Shown here one piece after another: positions 56,272 to 64,000 of a stretch of DNA of 64,000 nucleotides. Position 1 is the first letter of the stretch; every line of letters starts with the position of its first letter. Source of the stretch: Bradyrhizobium sp. CCGE-LA001 (GTDB lineage: Bacteria > Pseudomonadota > Alphaproteobacteria > Rhizobiales > Xanthobacteraceae); NCBI RefSeq assembly GCF_000296215.2, contig NZ_CP013949.1:2721501-2785500 (forward strand), given 5' to 3'. The notes below the pieces were generated by a model. That model searched no databases, was not told the origin of the DNA, and saw only the letters and a program-made list of their open reading frames with translations. The position numbers were made by a program, and so were the translations under genes.

Positions 56272-57558
56272 ATGATCCCACTCGCGACCTATTCCTTCGA
56301 CACTCCCGGTGACGCCGAACGCGCGGCCGAGCTTCGCCGTGTGAAAACGTTGGCGACGCTGGTGCTGGCCGCGACCTTAGCGCTGTTCGTGATCGCAAAG
56401 TGGTTGTTGCCCGTGCATCCCGTCTTCGGCTTCATCGCGGCCTTCGCGGAGGCCGCGACCATCGGCGGGCTCGCCGACTGGTACGCCGTGGTCGCGCTGT
56501 TCAAGCGCCCACTCGGCCTGCCAATCCCGCATACCGCGATCATCCAGAGCAATCAGGCCCGCATTGCCGACAAGCTCGGCGAATTCATCCAGGTGCATTT
56601 CCTCGAAGCCGGCCCGGTCGAGGCCAAGCTGAAGGAAATCGATTTCGGCTCCTTCGTCGCCGACTGGCTGCGCGACCGCAAGCGCAGTGACGATCTGGCG
56701 CGCTTCGCGCTACGCCTGTTGCCGGAGGCCGTGTCTGCGACCGAGAGCTCCGGCCTGATGACCTTCATCATCCGCCGCATGTCGTCGCAACTCCAGGCGA
56801 TCGACCTTGCGCCGCTGGCCGCCGGCACGCTGCGCGGCTTCGTGGCGGAAGGGCGGCACCAGATCCTGTTCGACGATCTCCTGCGCGTGATGCACGAGAC
56901 GCTGAACCAGAAGGAAACGATGGCGATGATCCGCGACAAGGTGCGCGCGGAACTGCCGACCCTGCTGAGGCTCTATCGCGCCGACAAATTCCTGGTGAAC
57001 AAGATCGTGGCGTCCGCGACCGCGTTCTTCAATGAGGTCCGCAGCGATCCCAAGCATCCGTTTCGCGGCGAGTTCGACCGCATGGTGCTGACCTTCGTCG
57101 ATCGGCTCGGCACCGACCAAGCCTATATCGACCGCATCGACGGATTGAAGCGCGATCTCCTCGCGCGGCCCGAGCTTGCGGCCCTTGCCCGCACCGTTTG
57201 GGCCAACACGCGCTCCTTCATCGAGCGCAGCGCGAGCGGCGAGACGCAGGTGCTTCAGCATCATCTCGCCGGCATGTTCGTCGCCGCAGGTGAGGCGCTC
57301 GCGGGCGATGCCGAACTGCGCGGAGAGATCAACAAGGGCCTGGTGACCGTGCTGCGCAGCTTCGTCGCCGATCAGAAAGGCGGCGTGTCGACTTTCATCT
57401 CGGACCAGGTGAAGGCGTGGAATATGTCGCAGTTGATTTCGCTGATCGAAATCAACATCGGACGCGACCTGCAATACATCCGCTTCAACGGTTCGCTGAT
57501 CGGCGGGCTGGCCGGACTTGCGCTCTACTCCGTAGAATTCCTGCTCCGATGGTTGTGA
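56272..57558 (+). CDS. DUF445 family membrane protein
   Basis: This 428-residue protein has two N-terminal hydrophobic segments (about residues 30-50, LATLVLAATLALFVIAKWLL, and 55-80 with GLADWYAVVALFKRPLG, the family's best conserved motif), a long helical middle and a C-terminal hydrophobic segment (LIGGLAGLALYSVEFLLRW). Length and motifs fit DUF445 (YjiN-like) proteins, whose role is unknown. It stands alone between a repeat and an alpha/beta hydrolase gene. Confidence 0.87.
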   Translation: MIPLATYSFDTPGDAERAAELRRVKTLATLVLAATLALFVIAKWLLPVHPVFGFIAAFAEAATIGGLADWYAVVALFKRPLGLPIPHTAIIQSNQARIADKLGEFIQVHFLEAGPVEAKLKEIDFGSFVADWLRDRKRSDDLARFALRLLPEAVSATESSGLMTFIIRRMSSQLQAIDLAPLAAGTLRGFVAEGRHQILFDDLLRVMHETLNQKETMAMIRDKVRAELPTLLRLYRADKFLVNKIVASATAFFNEVRSDPKHPFRGEFDRMVLTFVDRLGTDQAYIDRIDGLKRDLLARPELAALARTVWANTRSFIERSASGETQVLQHHLAGMFVAAGEALAGDAELRGEINKGLVTVLRSFVADQKGGVSTFISDQVKAWNMSQLISLIEINIGRDLQYIRFNGSLIGGLAGLALYSVEFLLRWL

Positions 57559-57759
57559 CTTTTGCGTCACGGCCGTTGGCATTAACGCGCGGGCCTATTG
57601 TCGCCTCGCCTCTCTCCCGCTTGTATATCGGGAACCGGCCGCCTAGCTGATTCATGTTGCGCTGCGGAACGATCAAGAAGCCGGGGTGTTGGAATTCATG
57701 CCCATTTGTCGGCCTCGTAGCCGGCGGCCTTTCCAGGAATTCTTCCCAGGGGAAATTTG

Positions 57760-58530
57760 ATGACTGCAACTGCCCAGACGCTGCGCCCGCCGTCCCGCAC
57801 CTTGATGTTTCTGGAGGGGCGCGCGATCCACGAGTTCGGCGCATTCCTCGGCGCGCTGCCGCTGCTGAGCCTCGCGCCGCGCGGCGATGGGCATCCGGTG
57901 CTGGTGCTGCCGGGCCTCGTGGCCTCTGACACGTCCACGGGCGCACTGCGCGCGTTTCTGAGCAGCAAGGGTTATGCGGTGGCTGGTTGGCGCCAAGGCC
58001 GTAACTACGGCCTGCGGCCCGGCGTTCAGGACGCGATGCTCGATCAGATCCGGGAGCTCAACGACACCCACGGCCGCAAGATCAGCCTGGTCGGTTGGAG
58101 CCTTGGTGGCATCTATGCGCGCCAGCTTGCCAAGATGGTGCCGGACAGCGTGCGCCAGGTGATCACGCTCGGCAGCCCCTTCGCCGGCGATCCGCGCTCG
58201 ACCAACGCATGGCGCGTCTATGAATGGGCGAGCGGGCGCAAGGCCGACGAGGTCGATCCGCGTTTTGGCGGTGAGCTCGCCGCGCCGCCGCCGGTGCCGA
58301 CCACCGCTATCTTCAGCCGGACCGACGGCGTTTGCGCCTGGCAAGGCTGCATGGAGAAGTCGGGCGCACAGACCGAGAGCATCGAGGTCGAAAGCAGCCA
58401 TTGCGGCATGGGCCATCATCCCGCGGCGGTCTATGCGGTCGCCGACCGTCTCGCGCAGAAGGACGGCCAGTGGCGCCCGTTCGATCGCAGCGGCTGGCGC
58501 AGCATGGTGTATCCCGACCCGCATCGGTAG
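57760..58530 (+). CDS. Alpha/beta hydrolase (GWSLGG type), paralogue of the 44751 gene
   Basis: ATG 57760 has CAGGGGAA upstream and gives 256 residues. RGDGHPVLVLPGLVASD, SLVGWSLGGIYARQLAKM (nucleophile elbow), FSRTDGVCAW (acid) and ESSHCGMGHHP (His region) match the hydrolase at 44751 motif by motif. A lipase or thioesterase role on lipids is plausible. It lies just before paaX but is not an obvious phenylacetate gene. Confidence 0.85.
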   Translation: MTATAQTLRPPSRTLMFLEGRAIHEFGAFLGALPLLSLAPRGDGHPVLVLPGLVASDTSTGALRAFLSSKGYAVAGWRQGRNYGLRPGVQDAMLDQIRELNDTHGRKISLVGWSLGGIYARQLAKMVPDSVRQVITLGSPFAGDPRSTNAWRVYEWASGRKADEVDPRFGGELAAPPPVPTTAIFSRTDGVCAWQGCMEKSGAQTESIEVESSHCGMGHHPAAVYAVADRLAQKDGQWRPFDRSGWRSMVYPDPHR

Positions 58531-58621
58531 TGCACTTCTTCACCTCGCTGTCAGCGGGGAGGAGACAAGGCGTCGCTCGCGTCCATTGTCGCGCCCGCAC
58601 CAAACGCGCTATGCCTCGCGC

Positions 58622-59488
58622 ATGGCGCATCCGTTGTCCCGCATCATCGACCAGCTCAAGCGCGAGCCGTCGCGCACCGGCTCCATCGTCATCACCGTGT
58701 TTGGCGACGCCATCGTGCCGCGTGGCGGTGTGGTGTGGCTCGGCACGCTGCTGCAATTCTTCGAAGGCCTCGACATCGACAGCGGCGTCGTGCGGACCGC
58801 GATGTCGCGCCTTGCGGCGGACGGCTGGCTGATGCGCGAAAAAGTCGGTCGCAACAGTTTTTACCGGCTCGCGGACAAGGGCCGCCAGACCTTCGAGGCC
58901 GCCACGCGTCACATCTACGATCCGCCGCCGTCCGACTGGACGGGCCGCTTCGAGTTGCTCCTGATCGGCAATGGGGAAGACCGCGACGCCTCGCGCGAAG
59001 CGCTCCGCAATGCCGGCTTCGGCAGTCCGCTGCCGGGCGTCTGGGTCGCGCCGTCGGGCGTGCCGGTTCCGGACGAAGCCGCAGGCGCGATCCGTCTCGA
59101 AGTCTCGGCGGAGGATGACAGCGGCCGCCGTTTGCTCAGCGCGAGCTGGCCGCTGCAGCGCACCGCGGATGCCTATCTGAAATTCATGAAGACCTTCGAG
59201 CCACTTCAGGCCGCACTCGCGCGCGGCACCGATTTGTCGGAAGCCGATGCCTTCACCGCGCGCATCCTCCTCATCCACCACTACCGCCGGGTCGTGCTGC
59301 GCGATCCGCTGCTGCCCGAGAGCCTGCTGCCGTCGGATTGGCCGGGGCGGGCCGCCCGCGACCTCTGCGGCGAGATCTATCGCGCGCTCCTTGCTCCATC
59401 GGAGCAATGGCTCGATGGCCATGGAACCAACGAGAAGGGAGCCTTGCCACCGGCCCGGAAGCTCCTGGAGCGAAGGTTTGGCGCCTGA
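58622..59488 (+). CDS. paaX: PaaX-family transcriptional repressor of the phenylacetate genes
   Basis: ATG 58622 gives 288 residues. SIVITVFGDAIVPRGGVVWLGTLLQFFEGLDIDSGVVRTAMSRLAADGWL is the PaaX N-terminal winged-helix domain; YRLADKGRQTF and the C-terminal LLIHHYRRVVLRDPLLPESLLPSDWPG are also characteristic. PaaX represses paa genes and is released by phenylacetyl-CoA. It is directly upstream of paaA in the same direction, with the likely regulated promoter in the 76-base gap between them. Confidence 0.93.
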   Translation: MAHPLSRIIDQLKREPSRTGSIVITVFGDAIVPRGGVVWLGTLLQFFEGLDIDSGVVRTAMSRLAADGWLMREKVGRNSFYRLADKGRQTFEAATRHIYDPPPSDWTGRFELLLIGNGEDRDASREALRNAGFGSPLPGVWVAPSGVPVPDEAAGAIRLEVSAEDDSGRRLLSASWPLQRTADAYLKFMKTFEPLQAALARGTDLSEADAFTARILLIHHYRRVVLRDPLLPESLLPSDWPGRAARDLCGEIYRALLAPSEQWLDGHGTNEKGALPPARKLLERRFGA

Positions 59489-59498
59489 CGTACATGTT

Positions 59499-59529
59499 AC
59501 AGAAATATCTTGCATGAACTAATTTGTGT
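59499..59529. promoter_or_regulatory. Imperfect inverted repeat in the paa promoter (candidate PaaX operator)
   Basis: ACAGAAAT (59499) and ATTTGTGT (59522) are inverted with one mismatch and overlap the predicted -35 and the spacer before the -10. This is the expected place for a repressor site. The sequence is not the known gammaproteobacterial PaaX consensus. Confidence 0.4.
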
Positions 59530-59537
59530 TATATATT
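59510..59537 (+). promoter_or_regulatory. Candidate sigma-70-type promoter of the paa operon
   Basis: TTGCAT (59510-59515) and TATATT (59532-59537) are spaced 16 bases apart in an unusually AT-rich stretch just before paaA, whose start codon is 28 bases after the -10. Confidence 0.55.
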
Positions 59538-59564
59538 CCCTCCCAACAAATCGGGAGGATGCGC

Positions 59565-60557
59565 ATGTACACCCAGGCGCTGAACACGGCCGAGACCGAC
59601 GATCGCGGTCTGGAGGACGCTGGCAAAGCCGCGCAGTTTCAGGCCCGCATCGATGCCGAGGAGCGCATCGAGCCGAACGACTGGATGCCGGCGGCCTATC
59701 GCAAGACGCTCACCCGCCAGATTTCCCAGCACGCTCATTCCGAGATCGTCGGCATGCTGCCCGAAGGCAACTGGATCACGCGGGCGCCGACACTGCGTCG
59801 CAAGGCGGCGCTGCTCGCCAAGGTGCAGGACGAGTGCGGCCACGGCCTCTATCTCTACGCCGCCGCCGAGACGCTCGGCACCTCGCGCGAAGAGCTGGTC
59901 GATGCCATGCTCGCGGGCAAGGCCAAATATTCCTCGATCTTCAACTATCCGACGCTGACCTGGGCCGACATCGGCACCATAGGGTGGCTGGTCGACGGTG
60001 CCGCGATCATGAACCAGATCCCGCTGTGCCGATGCTCCTATGGTCCCTATGCGCGGGCGATGATCCGCGTCTGCAAGGAGGAGTCCTTTCACCAGCGCCA
60101 GGGCTATGAGATCATGCTGACGCTGTGCCGCGGCTCGGACGAGCAGAAGGCGATGGCGCAGGACGCGCTAAACCGCTGGTGGTGGCCTGTGCTGATGATG
60201 TTCGGCCCGCCCGATGCGACGAGCCAGCACAGCGACACCTCCACGAAGTGGAAGATCAAGCGCTTCTCGAACGACGAGCTGCGCCAGAAATTCGTCGATG
60301 CCACGGTGCCGCAGGCGCACTATCTCGGCCTCACCATTCCCGATCCCGGCATGATCCAGGATGCTGACGGGCACTGGCGCTACTCTGAGATCGACTGGAC
60401 CGAGTTCAAGCAGGTGCTTGCCGGCAACGGCCCCTGTAATCGCGACCGCATGGCTGCGCGCCGTAAGGCGCATGAGGAGGGCGCCTGGGTGCGCGAGGCG
60501 GCGGCCGCCTATGCAGCCAAGCGCGCGCAGCGTCAGACAGCTCAGGCTGCCGAATAG
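59565..60557 (+). CDS. paaA: 1,2-phenylacetyl-CoA epoxidase, catalytic subunit PaaA
   Basis: ATG 59565 with CGGGAGGATGC upstream gives 330 residues; an in-frame start at 59526 lies in the promoter. PaaA is a di-iron bacterial multicomponent monooxygenase subunit: KVQDECGHGLYLYAAAE and CKEESFHQRQGYEIM carry the paired ExxH iron ligands. It epoxidises the ring of phenylacetyl-CoA together with PaaB, PaaC and the reductase PaaE. First gene of paaABCDE; PaaB follows after 10 bases. Confidence 0.96.
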   Translation: MYTQALNTAETDDRGLEDAGKAAQFQARIDAEERIEPNDWMPAAYRKTLTRQISQHAHSEIVGMLPEGNWITRAPTLRRKAALLAKVQDECGHGLYLYAAAETLGTSREELVDAMLAGKAKYSSIFNYPTLTWADIGTIGWLVDGAAIMNQIPLCRCSYGPYARAMIRVCKEESFHQRQGYEIMLTLCRGSDEQKAMAQDALNRWWWPVLMMFGPPDATSQHSDTSTKWKIKRFSNDELRQKFVDATVPQAHYLGLTIPDPGMIQDADGHWRYSEIDWTEFKQVLAGNGPCNRDRMAARRKAHEEGAWVREAAAAYAAKRAQRQTAQAAE

Positions 60558-60567
60558 GGAGATCACG

Positions 60568-60855
60568 ATGGCCACGCCGAACACGCCGCTGTGGGAAGTC
60601 TTCATTCGCAGCCGCAACGGGCTCGCGCACAAGCATGTCGGATCGCTGCATGCGAGCGACGCGACGATGGCCCTGCAGGCCGCCCGCGACATCTACACCC
60701 GACGCGGCGAGGGCTTGTCGATCTGGGTCGTCCCGTCGACCGCGATCACCGCAAGCGATCCCGCCGAAAAGGGCATGATGTTCGAGCCGGCGGAATCGAA
60801 GATCTACCGGCACCCCACCTTCTACGAGGTGCCGGAAGAAGTGGGGCACATGTGA
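60568..60855 (+). CDS. paaB: Phenylacetyl-CoA epoxidase subunit PaaB
   Basis: This 95-residue protein has WEVFIRSRNGLAHKHVGSLHASDATMALQAARDIYTRRGEG, the full PaaB signature, and a conserved IYRHPTFYEVPEEVGHM end. PaaB bridges PaaAC units and is needed for activity. GGGAGATCACG precedes the ATG; the stop overlaps the paaC start by one base. Confidence 0.95.
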   Translation: MATPNTPLWEVFIRSRNGLAHKHVGSLHASDATMALQAARDIYTRRGEGLSIWVVPSTAITASDPAEKGMMFEPAESKIYRHPTFYEVPEEVGHM

Positions 60856-61631
60856 TGGCCGTCGCCAACATCCAGGTCTCCGAAACGCCGCTGGTGCTTT
60901 ACGCGTTGCGCCGGGCTGACGATGCGTTGATTCTCGGCCACAGGCTGTCGGAATGGTGCGGGCATGCGCCGATGCTGGAAGAGGACATGGCGCTCTCCAA
61001 CATCGCGCTCGATCTGATCGGTCAGGCGCGGGAGCTCTACAGCTACGCCGCCAAGGCCGAGGGCAAGGACAACGACGAGGACAAGCTCGCTTATCTGCGC
61101 GACGTCCGGCAGTACCGCAATCTGCTGCTGGTCGAGCAGCCCAATGGCGATTTCGCCCACACGCTGGTGCGGCAGTTCTTCTACTCCGCCTTCGCCGATC
61201 TCTACTGGCGGGCGATGATGACCTCGCGCGACGCGACGCTTGCGGCGATTGCGGCCAAGTCGGAGAAAGAGAGCGCCTATCATCTGCGCCATGCCTCGGA
61301 GTGGATCATCCGGCTTGGCGACGGAACGGACGAAAGCCATGCCCGGGCGCAAGGAGCGATCAACCATCTCTGGGCCTTCACTGGCGAGATGTTCGCGGTC
61401 GACGAGAGCGAGCGCGCCCTGATTCGAGCCGGTATCGCCGTTGATCCCGGGAGCTTGCGCGGCCACTGGTTGGCGATCCTGTCCGATGTCGTCCGCGAGG
61501 CGACGCTCGAATTGCCGCAGAACGACTGGATGCAGCAGGGCGGTCGCTCCGGCCGGCACAGCGAACATCTCGGTCACCTCCTGTCCGACTTGCAGTCGAT
61601 GCAGCGTACCTTCCCGGGGCTGACATGGTGA
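60855..61631 (+). CDS. paaC: Phenylacetyl-CoA epoxidase structural subunit PaaC
   Basis: This 258-residue, helical ferritin-like protein resembles PaaA but lacks iron-binding function: DDALILGHRLSEWCGHAPMLEEDMALSNIALDLIGQAR is the family start, and HLGHLLSDLQSMQRTFPG the end. It holds PaaA in its active conformation. ATG 60855 uses the last base of the paaB stop. Confidence 0.95.
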   Translation: MAVANIQVSETPLVLYALRRADDALILGHRLSEWCGHAPMLEEDMALSNIALDLIGQARELYSYAAKAEGKDNDEDKLAYLRDVRQYRNLLLVEQPNGDFAHTLVRQFFYSAFADLYWRAMMTSRDATLAAIAAKSEKESAYHLRHASEWIIRLGDGTDESHARAQGAINHLWAFTGEMFAVDESERALIRAGIAVDPGSLRGHWLAILSDVVREATLELPQNDWMQQGGRSGRHSEHLGHLLSDLQSMQRTFPGLTW

Positions 61632-62128
61632 CGGTGCTGGAGCACGATTGCGATCTGCGCCAACGCGCCTGGAACGTTGCGGCGAGCGTGGTCGATCCGG
61701 AAATCCCGGTGTTGACCATCGCCGATCTCGGCGTGCTCCGCGACGTTATAGTCGACGGCGATGATGTCGAGGTCGCGATCACGCCGACCTATTCGGGCTG
61801 CCCCGCCATGAACATGATCGCGCTCGAAATCGAGATCGCGCTGGAACGCGCGGGCTTCCGTCGTTCGAAGGTGCGCACGGTGTTGTCGCCGGCCTGGACC
61901 ACGGACTGGATGAGCGAGGAGGGGCGCCGCAAGCTGCGGGCCTACGGCATCGCGCCGCCGCACGCTGCAAGCTCTCGCCGCGCCCTGTTCGGCGAGCAGG
62001 CCGTCGCGTGCCCGCAATGCAGCTCCGACAAGACCGAGCTGCTGTCCGAATTCGGCTCGACCTCCTGCAAGGCGCTGTGGCGCTGCAAGTCCTGCCGCGA
62101 ACCCTTCGATTATTTCAAGTGTCATTGA
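61625..62128 (+). CDS. paaD: Phenylacetate degradation protein PaaD (Fe-S assembly-like)
   Basis: This 167-residue DUF59/MIP18-type protein carries VVDPEIPVLTIADLGVLRDV, TYSGCPAMNMI with its conserved Cys, and a C-terminal zinc-ribbon-like CPQC...CKSC pair. It probably helps mature the iron-sulfur or di-iron centres of the epoxidase complex. It overlaps paaC by seven bases. A REP-like element separates it from paaE. Confidence 0.94.
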   Translation: MVTVLEHDCDLRQRAWNVAASVVDPEIPVLTIADLGVLRDVIVDGDDVEVAITPTYSGCPAMNMIALEIEIALERAGFRRSKVRTVLSPAWTTDWMSEEGRRKLRAYGIAPPHAASSRRALFGEQAVACPQCSSDKTELLSEFGSTSCKALWRCKSCREPFDYFKCH

Positions 62129-62149
62129 GGCCCGTGATGCCAACCTCAT

Positions 62150-62236
62150 CGTCATTGCGAGCGCGGCGAAGCAATCCAGTCTGTTTCTGCGGTGACAGTC
62201 TGGATTGCTTCGTCGCAACGGCTCCTCGCAATGACG
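62150..62236. repeat. REP-like palindromic element, family A, copy 5 (inside the paa operon)
   Basis: CGTCATTGCGAGCGC start and GCTCCTCGCAATGACG end. It lies between paaD and paaE, an operon whose other genes overlap or nearly so, and should fold in the mRNA. Confidence 0.9.
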
Positions 62237-62258
62237 GTTCGAATCCGGGGTGCCCGTA

Positions 62259-63341
62259 ATGTCCGCCGCCGCACCGCGCTTTCATCGACTTGCCGTCAGC
62301 GATCTCCGCCGCGAGGCCTCCGACGCTGTCTCGATGACCTTTGCCATCCCCGGCGAGCTCGCTGGCGACTACGCCTTCACGCCGGGCCAGTACCTCACCC
62401 TCCGCGCCTCGCTCGATGGTGAGGAGGTTCGCCGCTCCTATTCGATCTGCTCCGGACCGGACGACGGCGAAATCCGTATCGCCGTCAAGAAGGTCGACGG
62501 CGGCGCGTTTTCGAGCTGGGCGGCCGACGAGCTGAAATGCGGCGACGAGCTCGATGTGATGACGCCGACCGGCCGCTTCGGCGTGATCCCGCCGGCCGAT
62601 AGCGGGCGCATCCATGTCGGCTTTGCCGCGGGATCCGGCATCACGCCGATCCTGTCGATCGTCAAGGGGATCCTCGCGCGCGAGCCGGACAGTGGCTTCT
62701 TCCTGTTCTACGGCAACCGCACCAGCGACAACATCATGTTCCTCGAGGCGTTGGAGGAACTGAAGGACCGCTTCATCGATCGCCTCTCGATCTTCCACGT
62801 CATCTCTGGTGAGGAGCAGGACATCCCGATCCTGCATGGCCGGCTCGACGGCGACAAGGTGAGGGTGCTTTTGCGCTCGCTGGTGCCGGCGGCAAGCGTT
62901 GATCACGTCTTCATCTGCGGGCCATCAGGCATGAGCGAGGACATCGAAGCGACCTGCCGCAGTCTCGGCATCGCGGAAGAGCGTATCCATGTCGAGCGCT
63001 TCGTCTCCGAGTTCGGCGGCAAGCCGCGGCCGAGGAAGGCTGTTGCGCCCGACGCGCCGCCGAAGGCGATCGCATCGCTCATCATCGACGGCAAGCGTCG
63101 CGACGTGCCCGTTGCCGAGGACGAGGCGATCCTCGATGCCGCGCTACGGGCTGGCGTCGATCTGCCCTTTGCCTGCAAGGGCGGCATGTGCTCGACCTGC
63201 CGCGCCAAGCTGGTCCAAGGCGAGGCGCCGATGGACATCAACTATTCGCTGGAACCCTGGGAGCTGAAGGCCGGATTCGTCCTGACCTGCCAGGCCAAGC
63301 CATCGTCGGAGCGGGTCGTGGTCGATTACGATCATGTTTGA
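62259..63341 (+). CDS. paaE: Phenylacetyl-CoA epoxidase reductase subunit PaaE
   Basis: This 360-residue protein has an FNR-like FAD domain (RRSYSICSGPDDGEIRIAVK), an NAD(P) domain (GFAAGSGITPILSIVKGIL; HVFICGPSGM) and a C-terminal plant-type 2Fe-2S ferredoxin with CKGGMCSTC...C (C-x4-C-x2-C-x~29-C). It passes electrons from NADPH to PaaA. ATG 62259 is nine bases inside the open frame; a GTG at 62250 is an alternative. Confidence 0.95.
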   Translation: MSAAAPRFHRLAVSDLRREASDAVSMTFAIPGELAGDYAFTPGQYLTLRASLDGEEVRRSYSICSGPDDGEIRIAVKKVDGGAFSSWAADELKCGDELDVMTPTGRFGVIPPADSGRIHVGFAAGSGITPILSIVKGILAREPDSGFFLFYGNRTSDNIMFLEALEELKDRFIDRLSIFHVISGEEQDIPILHGRLDGDKVRVLLRSLVPAASVDHVFICGPSGMSEDIEATCRSLGIAEERIHVERFVSEFGGKPRPRKAVAPDAPPKAIASLIIDGKRRDVPVAEDEAILDAALRAGVDLPFACKGGMCSTCRAKLVQGEAPMDINYSLEPWELKAGFVLTCQAKPSSERVVVDYDHV

Positions 63342-63396
63342 CAGTTTCGGCCAGGCAGCAGAGCATCGTGGGTAGACATTTGACCGGGAGAAGCGC

Positions 63397-63846
63397 GTGA
63401 ACGTCAAAGCTGCCCTGTCGCCTGAGGATATTGCCCGCGCCTGCGCCGACGCGATGTGGGCGGAGGACGACGCCTCCAAGGGTCTCGGCATGGAGATCAT
63501 CGAGATCGGTCCGGGCTTCGCGACGCTGGCGATGATGGTGCGGCCGGACATGGTCAACGGCCAGCGCATCGCCCATGGCGGCTTCATCTTCACGCTCGCC
63601 GATTCCGCGTTTGCATTCGCCTGCAACTCGCACAACGAGCGCGTCGTCGCGGCGCAGGGCCAGATCACCTTCATCAAGCCCGGCAAGCTTGGGGATCGCC
63701 TCGTCGCAAAAGCGCGCGAAGTCACCCGCGGCGGCCGCTCCGGCATCTACGACGTGCGCGTAACCGTAGACGATACCGTCATCGCGGAATTCCGCGGGCA
63801 TTCGCGTGTCATTCCGGGCACGTGGCTGCCGCAGCAAGACAAATAA
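63397..63846 (+). CDS. paaI: Phenylacetic acid degradation thioesterase PaaI
   Basis: This 149-residue hotdog-fold thioesterase starts at GTG with GGGAGAAGCGC upstream. GQRIAHGGFIFTLADSAFAFACN (about residues 55-77) is the PaaI signature with the catalytic Asp. It hydrolyses ring-hydroxylated phenylacetyl-CoA and related dead-end CoA esters, releasing CoA. It lies between paaE and paaK. Confidence 0.93.
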   Translation: MNVKAALSPEDIARACADAMWAEDDASKGLGMEIIEIGPGFATLAMMVRPDMVNGQRIAHGGFIFTLADSAFAFACNSHNERVVAAQGQITFIKPGKLGDRLVAKAREVTRGGRSGIYDVRVTVDDTVIAEFRGHSRVIPGTWLPQQDK

Positions 63847-63875
63847 GAAGAACGAACCAATGTGGGGAAACGAGG

Positions 63876-64000
63876 ATGGCTCTGACGAGACGCAAGGAAG
63901 GTGGCAGCACCTATAGCGCCGAGATGGACGCGCAGGAGCGCGCCTCGCGCGACGAGATCATGGCACTGCAGAAGCAGCGAGTGGCCTGGTCGCTGAAGCA
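63876..64000 (+). CDS. paaK: Phenylacetate-CoA ligase PaaK, 5' part (runs off the window)
   Basis: ATG 63876, with GGGAAACGAGG just before it, opens a frame to the window end: MALTRRKEGGSTYSAEMDAQ... followed by a RASRDEIMALQKQRVAWSLK segment. The SRDEI-ALQ--R--WSL segment is the typical PaaK N-terminus. The adenylation motifs lie beyond the window. PaaK activates phenylacetate to its CoA thioester, the first step of the pathway whose epoxidase is encoded upstream. Confidence 0.85.
   Translation, partial: MALTRRKEGGSTYSAEMDAQERASRDEIMALQKQRVAWSLK

Noticed and set aside
1..64000. CRISPR arrays, tRNA and rRNA genes, intact transposases or integrases
   Set aside because: Looked for by eye on both strands; no regularly spaced repeats with unique spacers, no tRNA-like cloverleaf with CCA-end context and no transposase-like frame were found. 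A tRNAscan or ISfinder search could still find short or divergent ones.

Overview
The window looks like chromosomal DNA of a Bradyrhizobium-type alphaproteobacterium (Bradyrhizobiaceae/Nitrobacteraceae). The grounds are high GC with strong third-position GC bias, many short intergenic palindromes of the GTCATTGCGAGC...GCAATGACG kind, a decayed fragment of the Bradyrhizobium-abundant ABC substrate-binding family, FixK/FNR-like boxes, and gene families typical of that group (DUF993, LTXXQ, CnbZ-like, CYP102-like fusion, paa operon). This is inferred from sequence features only. No rRNA, tRNA, CRISPR array or intact transposase was seen.

Layout. 1-10.1 kb: a catabolic and transport block with a PfkB-type sugar kinase (cut by the window edge, minus strand), a two-domain VOC protein, a TetR regulator, a three-gene NMT1/SsuABC-like ABC importer, then an enolase-superfamily enzyme, a Gfo/Idh/MocA oxidoreductase, a DUF993 TIM-barrel protein and a sugar-phosphate isomerase/epimerase-like protein. 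Together they suggest uptake and breakdown of an unidentified sugar-like or acid substrate. 10.1-22.1 kb: an accessory region built of exported or surface-like proteins: a seven-motif NHL-type beta-propeller, a PilZ-like protein, a beta-helix protein with an RTX-type C-terminal tail, a LamG-like protein, a Vps62-like/glycine-rich fusion and an LTXXQ protein. It is laced with direct repeats and truncated gene copies. Two FNR/FixK-like boxes lie upstream of its secreted-protein genes.

22.2-35.9 kb: ornithine aminotransferase, a cytochrome P450 diverging from a split TPP-dependent decarboxylase, a TetR gene with a perfect palindromic operator and its RND efflux pair, a Cache-HAMP histidine kinase with two response regulators (one fused to a class III nucleotidyl cyclase), and a CnbZ-like deaminase. 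35.9-44.2 kb (minus strand): a seven-gene operon made of a complete peptide ABC importer plus gamma-glutamyltransferase and a DUF1028 protein, probably for gamma-glutamyl peptides such as glutathione.

44.5-58.5 kb: lipid and storage-polymer functions: two related GWSLGG alpha/beta hydrolases, a WS/DGAT acyltransferase, an epoxide-hydrolase-like protein, a self-sufficient P450-reductase fusion, a small PhaE-like protein with a class III-like PHA synthase, a GNAT protein and a phasin behind palindromic candidate operators. 58.6-64 kb: the phenylacetate pathway, paaX-paaABCDE-paaI-paaK, with paaK cut by the window end. Palindromic intergenic elements sit between many genes, including inside the paa operon between paaD and paaE.
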